DNA of 64,000 bases from Stigonema ocellatum SAG 48.90 = DSM 106950 (GCA_016903675.1 JADQBA010000018.1:37630-101629), one strand, 5' to 3'; shown: positions 45,713 to 55,196, numbered from the stretch's first letter. Notes: generated by a model not told the origin, from the letters alone. Numbers and translations: made by a program.

Positions 45713-46309
45713 TTACTGCCAGATATAGATGAGGACAAACAAAATAATCCAAATCACATCGACGAAGTGCCAGAAGAGCGATGTTGCATTCACACCAAAG
45801 TGATTAGAATCATAGTTGCCGGGAATGAAAGAGCGAACAAAAATAATCATCTGCAACAGAATACCTGTGAAAACGTGCAGACCGTGGAAGCCTGTCAGCA
45901 GGTAGAATGTCCCTCCGAATACACCTGTGGTTAAACCAAAAGAGAGGCTGCTCCATTCAACTGCCTGTCCTACCAGAAAATAGGTTCCCATGGCCATTGT
46001 CGCCAACAGAAACAGACGAAATCTCATGAGGTTGTGGCGACCAAGAGCGCGTTCTGCCAAGTAGATGACAAAGCTACTAGAAACAAGAACCACCGTGTTG
46101 ATTGCAGGTTCCTTGATTTCCAGTCCTGAAACACCGGGTGGCAGCCAGTCCGGCGTTGTTAATTTGTAGACAATATATCCAGCGAAAAAACTCAGGAAAA
46201 TGATACTCTCCGAAAGCAGGAACACAATGAAGCCGAACATACTGTTGCCTTCTTCATCGTGGATATGTTCACTGCCAGCGTGATGTAACTGCTCTGAATT
46301 GATATTCAT
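45713..46309 (-). CDS. ctaE: Terminal oxidase subunit III (ARTO type)
   Basis: 198 residues with five or more transmembrane helices and the subunit III pattern (MFGFIVFLLSESIIFLSFFAGYIVY, GFHGLHVFTGILLQMI, NATSLFWHFVDVIWIILFVLIY). It stabilises subunit I. It is the last gene of a minus-strand oxidase operon and is separated from subunit I by 189 bases filled mostly by a tandem repeat. Confidence 0.92.
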   Translation of the reverse strand: MNINSEQLHHAGSEHIHDEEGNSMFGFIVFLLSESIIFLSFFAGYIVYKLTTPDWLPPGVSGLEIKEPAINTVVLVSSSFVIYLAERALGRHNLMRFRLFLLATMAMGTYFLVGQAVEWSSLSFGLTTGVFGGTFYLLTGFHGLHVFTGILLQMIIFVRSFIPGNYDSNHFGVNATSLFWHFVDVIWIILFVLIYIWQ

Positions 46310-46415
46310 AAGGGAGTGGGGAGTGGGGAGTGGGGGAGTGGGGGAGTGGGGGAGTGGGGGAGTGGGGGAGTGGGGAGTGGGGGAGTGGGGAGTGGGGGAG
46401 TGGGGGAGTGGGGGT
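46310..46415. repeat. STRR tandem array inside the oxidase operon
   Basis: About a dozen copies of GGGGAGT / GGGGGAGT units run between the subunit I and subunit III genes. On the coding strand they are C-rich. Whether the message reads through is not known. Confidence 0.9.
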
Positions 46416-46498
46416 GTACAGGAATTGAAAATGTAAAATTAAGAAGTTTTTAATCGAATCTTCCCCAGTCTCCCCTACACCCTTACCCCCCTACCCCC

Positions 46499-48154
46499 CT
46501 ACCCCCCTTTTATCAATGGTTCCGACTTACCGTAGCCGTAGGGTTCTGAAATAACGACGGGAATTTCCTCAAAGTTCTCTACTGGAGGAGGTGAGGAAAC
46601 CATCCACTCTAGTCCAATGGCCCGCCAGGGATTATCAGATGCTTTCTTACCCTGCATCCAAGAACCTAAGATGTTCAGAATGAAGGGCAGAGTGGAGATT
46701 CCTAGCACGAATGCTCCCAAGCTGGCAAGAACGTTCCAGAAAGTATACTCTGGGTCATAGGAGGAGACTCGACGCAACATCCCTTGCAATCCTAATGGGT
46801 GCATTGGTAAAAAGTTGAGGTTGGTGCCAATGAGTGCCAACAAGAAGTGCAACTTACCTAAGCCCTCGTGGTACATCCGCCCAGTCATCTTCGGGAACCA
46901 GTGGTAGATGGCAGCATACAAGCCCATGGTTACTGTGCCGTAGAGAACGTAGTGGAAGTGACCCACTACAAAGTAGGTATTGTTGACGTGAATATCAACC
47001 GGAAGGGAGGAGAGCATAATCCCAGTAATACCTGCAAACACAAACATCACTAATGCACCCAGGGCAAATAGCATTGGTGTATTGAGCCGCAGCTTACCTC
47101 CCCAGATAGTAGCAGTCCAGGCAAACACCTTAATGCCAGTCGGCACAGAAACGCACATGGTAGAGATCATGAAGATTATCCGCATCCAGCCTGGTGTACC
47201 ACTGGCGTACATGTGGTGTACCCAAACAAGAGCGCTCACTCCAGCAATGAGGAGAGATGAGATGGCGACTACTTTGTAGCCGAACAGGGGTTTGCGAGCG
47301 TAGACAGGAAAGATTTCGGAAAAAATGCCGAAGACGGGCAGAATGATCACGTAAACGGCAGGGTGCGAGTAGAACCAGAAAAAATGCTGGAAGAGAATTG
47401 GATTGCCTCCCTTGGCGGGATCAAAGAAGCTGGTGCCAACACTGAGGTCGAGTAGTAGCATCACTGCACCCGCTGTCAACGCAGGCAATCCAAACAGTTG
47501 GATAATCTGGGCGCTCAATACTGCCCAGACAAACAAAGGCATCCGGAAAAACGTCATGCCCGGTGCTCGCATTCGGACAATAGTTGTGACAAAGTTGACT
47601 GCCCCCATAATGGAGGACACCCCCGATATTGCCACAGCTACGAGCCAGACAAATTGACCATTAATCAAGTGACCTGTGGGGTTCTGGAGACTGACGGGAG
47701 GATAAGACCACCATCCTGCTTGAGCCGGACCATCCGGGAGAAAGAAACTCCCCATCAGCAAAATCCCCACCACGGGCACCATCCAGAAGGCGGCAGCGTT
47801 AAGGCGCGGAAACGCCATATCTCGCGCCCCAATCATGAGTGGTACGAGGTAGTTGGCAAAACCGACCAGAGACGGGAAAGTCCACAAGAACAGCATCACT
47901 GTGCCGTGCATGGTGAATATCCCGTTATAAAAGCTGCGATTAACGAGATCCGATTCAGGCGTAATCAGTTCCGCCCGAATCACCATCGCCAATATACCGC
48001 CTATAAGAAAGAAGATGAAAGAAGTGACTAGGTATTGGATACCAATGACTTTATGGTCAGTGCTAAAGCTGAAGTATCGCAGCCAGCTTGTTGAAGTTTC
48101 GTGGTGAGGTTGCTGACTAGCAATGTTGATGTCTTTGACATGGATATTTGTCAT
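46499..48154 (-). CDS. ctaD: Terminal oxidase subunit I (ARTO type)
   Basis: 551 residues from ATG 48154, preceded by AAAGGA; this leaves 14 bases to the subunit II stop. Twelve transmembrane helices carry the haem and CuB ligands: MHGTVMLFLW, SHPAVYV with H264 and the cross-linking Y268, WVHHMYASG and VGHFHYVLYG. The Glu of the common HPEVY motif is Ala here, so proton uptake does not use the classical D-channel glutamate at that site. It reduces oxygen to water in the cytoplasmic or thylakoid membrane. Confidence 0.93.
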   Translation of the reverse strand: MTNIHVKDINIASQQPHHETSTSWLRYFSFSTDHKVIGIQYLVTSFIFFLIGGILAMVIRAELITPESDLVNRSFYNGIFTMHGTVMLFLWTFPSLVGFANYLVPLMIGARDMAFPRLNAAAFWMVPVVGILLMGSFFLPDGPAQAGWWSYPPVSLQNPTGHLINGQFVWLVAVAISGVSSIMGAVNFVTTIVRMRAPGMTFFRMPLFVWAVLSAQIIQLFGLPALTAGAVMLLLDLSVGTSFFDPAKGGNPILFQHFFWFYSHPAVYVIILPVFGIFSEIFPVYARKPLFGYKVVAISSLLIAGVSALVWVHHMYASGTPGWMRIIFMISTMCVSVPTGIKVFAWTATIWGGKLRLNTPMLFALGALVMFVFAGITGIMLSSLPVDIHVNNTYFVVGHFHYVLYGTVTMGLYAAIYHWFPKMTGRMYHEGLGKLHFLLALIGTNLNFLPMHPLGLQGMLRRVSSYDPEYTFWNVLASLGAFVLGISTLPFILNILGSWMQGKKASDNPWRAIGLEWMVSSPPPVENFEEIPVVISEPYGYGKSEPLIKGG

Positions 48155-48168
48155 CAATAATTTTCCTT

Positions 48169-49074
48169 TCAACCAGGATAATTGACCAGTGGAGGTGCGG
48201 CAGGTTTAACCGTGGGATAGCCAGGATTGAACGCCTTATCTGATGCCTGGAAATACTCACTAGCCGCCTGATTGTTAGCAGGAGAGCGCTCGTAGGTTGC
48301 TACCCTGGTCAGCCACTTGTGATAGTCTTCTTTTGACTCCACAACGACATTCGCCTGCATGGTCGCAAAGTAGGTGCCGCTAAATTGGGAATCGGTCAGT
48401 CGATATTTGCCAATACGGATGGGAGTGAACTCAAAGTCAATGGTGTGTTTGGGAATTATGTCTTGTTTGAGGCGGAAAGCGGGAATGTAGAAGCCGTGGA
48501 TAACGTCCTCCGATTGTAGTGCCAGACTGACGCGCCGATCGCTCGGTAGGTGCAATTCGGTGCTGGTGACATCTTTGTCTGGGTAGCGGAAGACCCAAGC
48601 CCACTGCTTGGCAAGCACTTCAATTTTTTCAATCGGTTCGGTAGCTTTCTCTATTGGCGCAGCATATGCCGATGCCATTCCCATTGGTGTGTGCAGGTGT
48701 AGAACCTCCATCGGACCCCGAATCGCCATTTGTGCGTAGACGTTGTAGCTGTAAAATGCAATCCAAAACACTAACAGGATGGGGATTGCCGTCCACACGA
48801 TTTCTAGGGTGACATTGCCCTCTATTGGGGGACCATCCCTGGTGTCATACTTACCAGCCCGATGGAAGAGAACGGAATACATCAAAGTTCCTGTTACGCC
48901 AAGGAAGATAAATGCACCCAGAGTCACAAGGAAGCTAAACAGTTCATCAATGAGTTTAGATTCTGCTGAACCTTGCGGGGGAAACCAGGAGTACGTCTGC
49001 TGTCCAATCCAGAGGCTGACGACGGTTAGGGCGATCGCAATTGCAATCAATACAAAAATATTCCGTGTTTTCAT
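48169..49074 (-). CDS. ctaC: Terminal oxidase subunit II without CuA site (ARTO/quinol type)
   Basis: 301 residues: an N-terminal signal/anchor, a second membrane helix (VTLGAFIFLGVTGTLMYSVL region) and a cupredoxin domain (WAWVFRYPDKDV, DVIHGFYIPAFRLKQD). Where CuA subunits have CxxxCxxxHxxM, this protein reads DSQFSGTYFATM (229-240), so both cysteines and the second His are gone. This is the mark of cyanobacterial alternative respiratory terminal oxidases, thought to take electrons from quinol. A GTG one codon upstream is the alternative start. Confidence 0.92.
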   Translation of the reverse strand: MKTRNIFVLIAIAIALTVVSLWIGQQTYSWFPPQGSAESKLIDELFSFLVTLGAFIFLGVTGTLMYSVLFHRAGKYDTRDGPPIEGNVTLEIVWTAIPILLVFWIAFYSYNVYAQMAIRGPMEVLHLHTPMGMASAYAAPIEKATEPIEKIEVLAKQWAWVFRYPDKDVTSTELHLPSDRRVSLALQSEDVIHGFYIPAFRLKQDIIPKHTIDFEFTPIRIGKYRLTDSQFSGTYFATMQANVVVESKEDYHKWLTRVATYERSPANNQAASEYFQASDKAFNPGYPTVKPAAPPLVNYPG

Positions 49075-49088
49075 CACAACTTTGGTGT

Positions 49089-49143
49089 TTGTTAACTGTT
49101 GACTGTTGACTGTTGACTGTCAACCGTTAACAGTCAACAGTCT
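49089..49143. repeat. STRR, TTGACTG heptamers with inverted copies
   Basis: GTTGACT units followed by TCAACCGTTAACAGTCAACAGT; the two halves can fold on each other. It lies between subunit II and DUF2231 on the minus strand. Confidence 0.85.
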
Positions 49144-49146
49144 TAT

Positions 49147-49755
49147 TTACTTGAGCAACACGTTGGGGTTTTCGCCTCGTAGTAATAAATTACCAGCGGT
49201 ATTATGTACCCCAAACTCGGCAGCAAGTTGCGCTCCTAATGTTCCGTGGGCGTACATGATCAATAAAATTCCTAGCCCTGTTAGCAGATAACTCCACTGC
49301 ACTTGTCTGACCATGTCCTTGCGCCAAAGGTAGCGCTGGAATCCTCTCCATACAGTCATGGCAACAATTAGAGCTAAGAGAAAGACACCCACTACACCAT
49401 GCCAGAGCATTGTCTCCATTGCTTGCAATCCCCAAGCACTCTTGACATCATTTGAGGGAACTGCCAACATGATTTCGTAGAAGCCTGCTGCAACCGTGAA
49501 AAATGTGATGATAGCTGAAGCCAACATGTTGTACCAGCCAACATCAAAAAATTGGGAACGAAATGTAGCGATCGCCAAAAATTTAAAGACTGGTTTTCCT
49601 AACAAGAGGAAAAGTACACCAACAAAATCAAAGCCAATGGCGACGATAAACAAACCTAGGGTGAGATGGACTAAGTTTGGATGAATTGGAATGGCGTAGG
49701 GCAATCCGTTCGCGCCAAGCTGGGATTTCAACTGGTCAATTAGTTCAGAGTTCAT
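49147..49755 (-). CDS. DUF2231 membrane protein
   Basis: 202 residues with four to five transmembrane helices and the DUF2231 opening PIHPNLVHLTLGLFIVAIGFD. A conserved His follows in ETMLWHGVVGVFLLALI. It begins four bases inside the stop of the preceding DUF2231 gene (ATGA-type overlap). Its place directly upstream of the oxidase subunits suggests a role in assembly or electron supply, possibly with haem bound by the conserved histidines, but this is inference. Confidence 0.85.
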   Translation of the reverse strand: MNSELIDQLKSQLGANGLPYAIPIHPNLVHLTLGLFIVAIGFDFVGVLFLLLGKPVFKFLAIATFRSQFFDVGWYNMLASAIITFFTVAAGFYEIMLAVPSNDVKSAWGLQAMETMLWHGVVGVFLLALIVAMTVWRGFQRYLWRKDMVRQVQWSYLLTGLGILLIMYAHGTLGAQLAAEFGVHNTAGNLLLRGENPNVLLK

Positions 49756-50252
49756 CGCAAAAGTCCCTCCTTCACAGCTTCAACAACTCGCACCGTGTGC
49801 AGTCCATACACCCAAACCAGTTCATCTCCAAGATACACTTGGAGGCACACCAAAACTGTCAAGAGTACTCCCACTCCGAGATAAAGAATCGGCAGTCTTT
49901 GCGGGTCCCGTAACCGAATGACATAACGCCAAGCTGTAATAGCAGCGATGATTCCTGAAAGCGACCAGCCAAGCAGCGTATGTAAATTTAGCACTGGCTC
50001 AACTGCGTTGTAGGGTTCTGCTAAACCAGCTTCAATCTGACCAAAGATAATGGCGATGAAGATGGAAATTGTCGCGAAAAACATATTCCACCAACTCACT
50101 TCAAAAAAACGAGAGTTACGGGTCAGATAGCCGACGACATCGCAGAAGAAAGCAAACAGCACCATTGCAATTACGAAGTGTACAACGATGGGATGAATCG
50201 TATCAGGGTAGGGTAAATTATGGTCATTCAAAGATGGAAGAAACTTAAGCAT
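49752..50252 (-). CDS. DUF2231 membrane protein, first gene of the oxidase operon
   Basis: 166 residues, four transmembrane helices, related to its neighbour: TIHPIVVHFVIAMVLFAFFCD, then LHTLLGWSLSGIIAAITAW and LGDELVWVYGLHTVRVVEA. It overlaps the next gene and so starts a DUF2231-DUF2231-II-I-III operon. The pairing of DUF2231 genes with an ARTO oxidase fits the oxidase sets that Nostocales use for oxygen removal in heterocysts. Confidence 0.85.
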   Translation of the reverse strand: MLKFLPSLNDHNLPYPDTIHPIVVHFVIAMVLFAFFCDVVGYLTRNSRFFEVSWWNMFFATISIFIAIIFGQIEAGLAEPYNAVEPVLNLHTLLGWSLSGIIAAITAWRYVIRLRDPQRLPILYLGVGVLLTVLVCLQVYLGDELVWVYGLHTVRVVEAVKEGLLR

Positions 50253-50299
50253 GGTACTCTCCTAGGCAGATCTCCTGAACAAGGATGCCAACTATCTCC

Positions 50300-50418
50300 C
50301 TATCTCATATCTTGCACCTTCGATAGGGAGGGTTGGTGGGCAGTGCCCACCCTACGCAATAATCAGGGTTTTAGGCTGCTTCTTTTGCAATAAGATGATG
50401 GTGCAAGATATGAGCTAT
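50300..50418. mobile_element. MITE-like element with GGTGCAAGATAT ends (copy 1)
   Basis: Ends CTCATATCTTGCACC and GGTGCAAGATATGAG. Inside is the GGTGGGCAGTGCCCACC palindrome shared with copy 2 at about 51163-51277. Confidence 0.75.
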
Positions 50419-51162
50419 CGTAATTCGTAGTTCGTAATTCGTAATTCGTAATTACCCTCTGCATTTATGCAGGGGCTTGAATAAAAAGTTGCTGCGCATT
50501 CTTTGTTTTCCATAAGTAAATTTAGTTGCTCTGTGCCTCAATTAATTACGAATTACGAATTACGAATTACGAATTACGAATTATTATTCGGTCATTTTCT
50601 CATGTAGGTACTTTGTGATAGCGATTCTTAATTCACCTCATAAAAATCGCTATGAGGGGTTGAGTTTTTCTTTACCTATTTTTAGGTTAACGAATCTTAT
50701 AGGAATTGTCAAAAAAATTCACAATTATTTTTTTGGATAAAAAGTCAGCTTTTCATGTTAAATAAAACAGAACAATTTTGATGTTGATATTGTGACATTT
50801 ATAAAGAATTTATTTGTACTCTAAACCACAAAAATATCAACCTATTAAAGAAGTGATTGGGGACTGGGGAATTGTGACTGGTGACCCAATACTGCAAGGG
50901 CTGAGATAATTAACGTGATCGCGAAACCTTGTAGAGACGCGATTAATCGCGAAACCTTGTAGAGACGCGATTAATCGCGTCTCTACTGGTGACGGAGTTG
51001 TCTGTAGTAGATGGTAGGTAGTAGGGGCTACTTGCCCTTCAAATAAAAATAGAAGTTCCCCGCGAGGGGGAACTGATTAACGTGGGCTATAAGCGTTTCC
51101 TTGGTGTCTGGAACGATAGGAATCGGTTCACAGATGTTCACTTTCGTTGACGAACTGGCTTA

Positions 51163-51277
51163 CTGAGATATTGCACCTCCCTTGTGGGAAGGCTGGTGGG
51201 CAGTGCCCACCCTACAATCAAGATAGGCTTTTTTGGCTTCGATTTTCGCAACTTGGCGGTGGTGCAAGATATAAGCT
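51163..51277. mobile_element. MITE-like element with GGTGCAAGATAT ends (copy 2)
   Basis: Ends GATATTGCACC and GGTGCAAGATATAAG (imperfect). The same GGTGGGCAGTGCCCACC core is inside. It lies beside the end of the metallophosphoesterase gene. Confidence 0.65.
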
Positions 51278-51305
51278 TAGGCATCCAATTAGAAACTGCG
51301 TGGCG

Positions 51306-52460
51306 TTACGGAGACGGAACCGCTACTCGATTGCTCTTAACAATCTGTGGCTGATAGGAAAACACCTCTCGGCTACTGGGTTCTACGGTCACTTTGACCC
51401 AATTCACATCATTGGTACCGTTCGGCGCATTGTCGCCAAATGTCTCGACACGAGTGAAGTTCTCGAGGCGTCTGCCTTGAGCATCCAGAAATGGCTTGTC
51501 AACGCGGTAGTAGTGCGAGTCGCCGTGTACGTAGGCAACCGGTTTACGGAAAGCAATCACCTCATCGCGCAACGCTAATAAAAAGCTCTGGAAACCATCA
51601 GGCTGCCCATCGGTTTCCGCGAGCGTCTTCGGATCGCGCAAAGGTGCTCTGGTTCCGTCGGTCAGGTCCCACCCCGGATCGCCTTGAGAGATAAACATGA
51701 CGGCCACCGAATTCTGTGCCTTTGCCACTTGAAAGGTCTCTCTCATCCATGCAATATCAGCCGCGTTTCGCGCCTCGTACTCCTCCGGGTCAGGCGCAGT
51801 GTCGCATAGGTTGTTGCACGAACCCTGGATATTGAGTGTCGCATAAGTAACCTTACCAACCGTCCAGCGGCGGTTCTCAACACAGGGCACAGCGGTGTCG
51901 TTTGCACCAAGGCACAGCGGTGCCGTCTGCACCTCCTGGACTAGCTGACGCTGCCCGAGGGAAAAATTCGTGCTGAAGAATACCTCACGCTCGTAGTCGA
52001 GGCGCTCGCGTGAGTTGAATCCACCGTTTGAGGGGCGATCGCAGTCAGTCCAATCGTTGTCGCCCGGCGTGAAGACTGCTGGTGCCTTCAGGGCGTTGAA
52101 GTAGCCGAGGGCCTGGGTGTAGAGGTCATTGCTGCAGGTGGTTGGCGTTACCGAGCCGTCTATAGAGTTGCCCGCCTTCAGGTCGCCGTCGTGGACCGTG
52201 AAGGCCAGGTTTTGCGCGTTCATGTCAGCGATGAGGTTCGGGACCCCCGTCGTCGCCTGCTGGTCCGAGTAGGGGAAATCGCCCCAAAGTCCGATGGCGT
52301 ATCGCTCGTTCTCGCCCTTGGACTCGTTCTTGCTGGCAGTTGCCAAACTGATTGCGGAACTTGCTAACAACGGCACAGTCAGCGCCAGTAAACACATTTT
52401 ACGCAGCAGACGCGCAGTGGTGACGCGTTGAAACACTGAGTAGCCAAGCTTTGTCATCAT
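51306..52460 (-). CDS. Exported metallophosphoesterase
   Basis: 384 residues with a signal peptide (LLALTVPLLASSAISLATA). The calcineurin-like metal motifs are seen: GLWGDFPYSD, VHDGDLKAG, FTPGDNDWTDC and VHGDSHYYR. It is likely a secreted phosphatase or phosphodiesterase; the substrate is unknown. The DNA is clearly richer in G+C than its neighbours and uses codons such as GCC, GTC and CTC more often, which suggests transfer from another lineage. It has no operon partners. Confidence 0.85.
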   Translation of the reverse strand: MMTKLGYSVFQRVTTARLLRKMCLLALTVPLLASSAISLATASKNESKGENERYAIGLWGDFPYSDQQATTGVPNLIADMNAQNLAFTVHDGDLKAGNSIDGSVTPTTCSNDLYTQALGYFNALKAPAVFTPGDNDWTDCDRPSNGGFNSRERLDYEREVFFSTNFSLGQRQLVQEVQTAPLCLGANDTAVPCVENRRWTVGKVTYATLNIQGSCNNLCDTAPDPEEYEARNAADIAWMRETFQVAKAQNSVAVMFISQGDPGWDLTDGTRAPLRDPKTLAETDGQPDGFQSFLLALRDEVIAFRKPVAYVHGDSHYYRVDKPFLDAQGRRLENFTRVETFGDNAPNGTNDVNWVKVTVEPSSREVFSYQPQIVKSNRVAVPSP

Positions 52461-52651
52461 CTATATCCTCGATTATTCTTTGGGTCCGTGAGCGCATTTT
52501 GGACAATTAGCCCCTGCCCACTCAGTTAAAAAATTAGATTACCGGATTGTTGATGACAGATAGGTTATGGATGGGTTAAGAGTTCGCTTTTTTATAGGTA
52601 CTTCACCGATACTTTAGGGATACTTTACGGATACTTTACAGAACCAACTGA

Positions 52652-52751
52652 TATAGCAATCCGTGCAGGAGTTGCAAACACCTCTGGCAAGTCCTCAAAG
52701 TCCCCCAAGTCTTCCAGGACCTCTGTTCAGATATCAAATAGGATGGCTATA
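52652..52751. mobile_element. MITE-like element, TATAGCAATCC ends (copy 3, inverted)
   Basis: TATAGCAATCCGTGCAGGAG at the left is the reverse of the right end of copies 1 and 2. The right end is AGGATGGCTATA (one mismatch). The rest of 52461-52996 has GATACTTTA direct repeats (about 52604-52640) and no gene. Confidence 0.8.
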
Positions 52752-52996
52752 GTAGTGGATTGTATTTGCCAGATGATGAGGCGTAGAAAGTGTGATGCTC
52801 TCAAATGGAGAGCCGCCAAGCGCGATTAGCGCGGGTCGTAGACACGAAGCTACTCAATCTACTCATATATGAATATGCTTTACCGCTTCTAATCTCAGCA
52901 TAATGGTGCTTGATAAAAGAGGAACCTGAATGTTTTAATGCTAATAGTAGTTTTTGTAAGTTAATAATTTTTGGCTTCTTGTTGCAATTTAAAGTC

Positions 52997-53287
52997 ATGA
53001 AAAATACATTGTTTGATAAAATATTCCGCGACAGCAATGGCGAAATTGTTTTAGCTCAAAAGCCAAACTTACCGATTATTGTTTGGATAGCAGCTAGTTT
53101 ACTCAAATTAATTTTTCCAACAGGCGTTGGGAACACAGGGTTAGACGTACTGGCTTTTGGCTCTTTGTTTACTTGGGCGTGGCTGGAATTATTTCAAGGG
53201 GTTAATTATTTTCGTAGAGCACTAGGCTTCGTCGTGTTTATTGGTGTTATAGCGTCAAGAACTGTGGGTATTGATGCACTTGGCTGA
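52997..53287 (+). CDS. Small membrane protein, unknown
   Basis: 96 residues from ATG 52997, beginning MKNTLFDKIFRDSNGEIVLA, then three hydrophobic segments (about 23-40, 45-62 and 72-88). An open frame extends upstream to 52910, but that part is less protein-like. Similar small proteins are common in Nostocales genomes. No function known. Confidence 0.6.
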   Translation: MKNTLFDKIFRDSNGEIVLAQKPNLPIIVWIAASLLKLIFPTGVGNTGLDVLAFGSLFTWAWLELFQGVNYFRRALGFVVFIGVIASRTVGIDALG

Positions 53288-53481
53288 AACAGCCGCTTTT
53301 GGGGGGAGGATTTCTAAATCTTTTTTCTAGTCTCTAATTTATATATTAGTGGACCGGCTATCTAGTCTGCCAAAACCTAATTTTTAGATTGAAGGTCATT
53401 TTTTTCGGAAACATGGTCTGGAGTAAGATTTTTAGACGATGGGTGGCGGCAACATGTGACGCTTGCTACTTTTACCTCTTC

Positions 53482-53690
53482 TCAGGCTTTTCGCACGCCA
53501 GCTAAAATCAACGCGATTGCCTCTTGAGAGTGTTGTTCTAACATTGCTTTACTTAGAAGCCGCTTGCCTTGAGGATAATGCTGAATATTTCCAATGCCAA
53601 CAAAGTAGAACAAGCAAGTTCCCATAATTTTCATAGCTACAAGTGAACTGACAAGTTTGTCGATAAAGCATTCGGGATTCTGTAAAGATG
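53482..53690 (-). pseudogene. Possible TetR-type regulator remnant (C-terminal end)
   Basis: An open frame on the minus strand reads SLQNPECFIDKLVSSLV, then YPQGKRLLSKAMLEQH and SQEAIALILAGVRKA before TGA at 53484-53482. This resembles the ligand-domain end of TetR/AcrR regulators. It has no start or DNA-binding part and runs into the start of the divergent monooxygenase gene. TetR genes often sit divergently beside such enzymes. Low certainty; the rest of 53288-53687 has nothing else recognised. Confidence 0.35.
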
Positions 53691-54827
53691 AAAACAGCTA
53701 ACAATATCATCATTGTCGGTGGCGGAATTGGCGGTGCGGCAACCGCAGTTGCTCTTCATCAGGCTGGTCTTGAACCAATTGTCTATGAACGAACTTCTGA
53801 GTTGCGGGAGGTCGGGGCTGGTATTGCACTTTGGGCAAATGCCACACACATCCTGAAAAATCTAGGTTTGTTGTCGGATGCGCTCCGCGTTGGCTATTTA
53901 ATAACAAACTACCAATTCAATTCTCAGAGTGGAAAGGAGTTAGTCAATGTACCCGTTGATAGCTTTGAGTTACCTGTGGTTGGCATCCATAGAGCTGAAT
54001 TACATCAGCTACTATGGCACCATGTCGAGCGGGAAAAATTTGTTTTAGGGCAAACTTTTCTTGGGTTTGAGCTTGAGGAACAGAAGGTTCGTGCTCACTT
54101 CAGTTCCGGCTTAACTGTCGAGGGAGATGCGTTAATTGGGGCTGATGGTCTCAGGTCGCGGGTACGAGCGGCCCTCTTCGGCGATCAACCCCCTATCTAT
54201 CGCCACTTCAAGACTTGGCGCGGTCTAACAGATTACGTTCCCAGCAAATATCCTCCCGGCTACATTCAGGAGTTCTTAGGACGTGGCAAAGGCTTCGGCT
54301 TCATGATGCTGGGTCAGGGGCGGATGTATTGGTATGCAGCCGCGACTGCACCCCTAGCACAGCTGAATGCCCCAATTGGTCGTAAACAAGAGCTTGAAAC
54401 GATGTTTCAAGATTGGTTTCCATCGGTTCCTGAGTTGATTACAGTGACGGATGAAGCCAATATTCTGACTACAGATTTGTACGATCGGGTCCCAACTCGA
54501 CCTTGGAGTAAGCAGAATATTACGCTGCTGGGTGATGCTGCACATCCAATGCTGCCAACTATGGGACAGGGAGCATGTACAGCATTAGAGGATGCGTATG
54601 TACTCGCTAAGTGTTTGAAAGAGCAAGCAGACCCAAAAGTTGCTTTCCAACAGTATGAGTCAGAGCGCTTTCCTCGCACGAAGTTGATCGTTGAGCAATC
54701 CTTGCGGGCAGGGAAAATGGGTGAATTGGATCATCCTGTTGGCGTGGCAGTACGAAACACATTCATGAAGCTCATGGGATCAACCATCAGCAACAGCTTC
54801 AAGTCGCTTCATGCTTACAGAGCGTGA
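53688..54827 (+). CDS. FAD-dependent monooxygenase
   Basis: 379 residues of the aromatic-hydroxylase/zeaxanthin-epoxidase-like family. FAD motifs: IIIVGGGIGGAATAVALHQ at the start, GADGLRSRVRAALFG in the middle and LLGDAAHPMLPTMGQGACTALEDA near the C-terminus. The substrate is unknown; relatives hydroxylate aromatic acids or epoxidise carotenoids. It has a normal full length. Confidence 0.88.
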   Translation: MKTANNIIIVGGGIGGAATAVALHQAGLEPIVYERTSELREVGAGIALWANATHILKNLGLLSDALRVGYLITNYQFNSQSGKELVNVPVDSFELPVVGIHRAELHQLLWHHVEREKFVLGQTFLGFELEEQKVRAHFSSGLTVEGDALIGADGLRSRVRAALFGDQPPIYRHFKTWRGLTDYVPSKYPPGYIQEFLGRGKGFGFMMLGQGRMYWYAAATAPLAQLNAPIGRKQELETMFQDWFPSVPELITVTDEANILTTDLYDRVPTRPWSKQNITLLGDAAHPMLPTMGQGACTALEDAYVLAKCLKEQADPKVAFQQYESERFPRTKLIVEQSLRAGKMGELDHPVGVAVRNTFMKLMGSTISNSFKSLHAYRA

Positions 54828-55196
54828 GCGTTAGCGGGATACATTTAGGTTATATGTACACTACATAGTGAAAATATTCTATGTGAGCCATGCTGAAACC
54901 TATGGGCTGGTTCACTTGCCCCACGATCGCGGAATTAATGCAGAACAATCCGTTGTGGAGGGACTGAGCCAAACATCTGCGCGAGCACGAATATTTACTT
55001 ATGTCCAAGCTACAATTCATCTCCCGGCATGGGATTGACCAGCCCTTCGGGCGGCTCTGGGCAGAGGGCAGAGGGCAGAAGGAAGATGTATTTTTTATAC
55101 TTTATAACATCTATGCCCTCTGAAAGCCGCCACAAAACCAGTACATGCCCTTCTGCCCTCAGCATAGCTGCCTTTCTTGTTAAAAGAAGTCAACAG
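54828..55196. other. Gap without a confident gene
   Basis: A 56-codon frame from GTG 54868 to 55038 (VKIFYVSHAETYGLVHLPHD) is protein-like but has no ribosome site or known family. The rest contains GGGCAGAGGGCAGAAGG and TTCTGCCCTC-type repeats. Confidence 0.35.

Larger units (their letters stand above)
50253..51305. other. 1.05-kb repeat-filled region without a gene
   Basis: Contents: an element at about 50300-50418 with CTCATATCTTGCACC / GGTGCAAGATATGAG ends; AATTCGT heptamers (50420-50452) and their inverse (50540-50583); a repeat block at 50884-50989 with two GAGACGCGATTAATCGCG palindromes; and a second element at about 51163-51277 with GATATTGCACC / GGTGCAAGATAT ends. The AT-rich part at 50650-50850 may hold the promoter of the oxidase operon, but no box is convincing. 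Confidence 0.6.

Noticed and set aside
47082..48031. Plus-strand frames opposite oxidase subunit I
   Set aside because: Composition and position show them to be shadows of the minus-strand gene.
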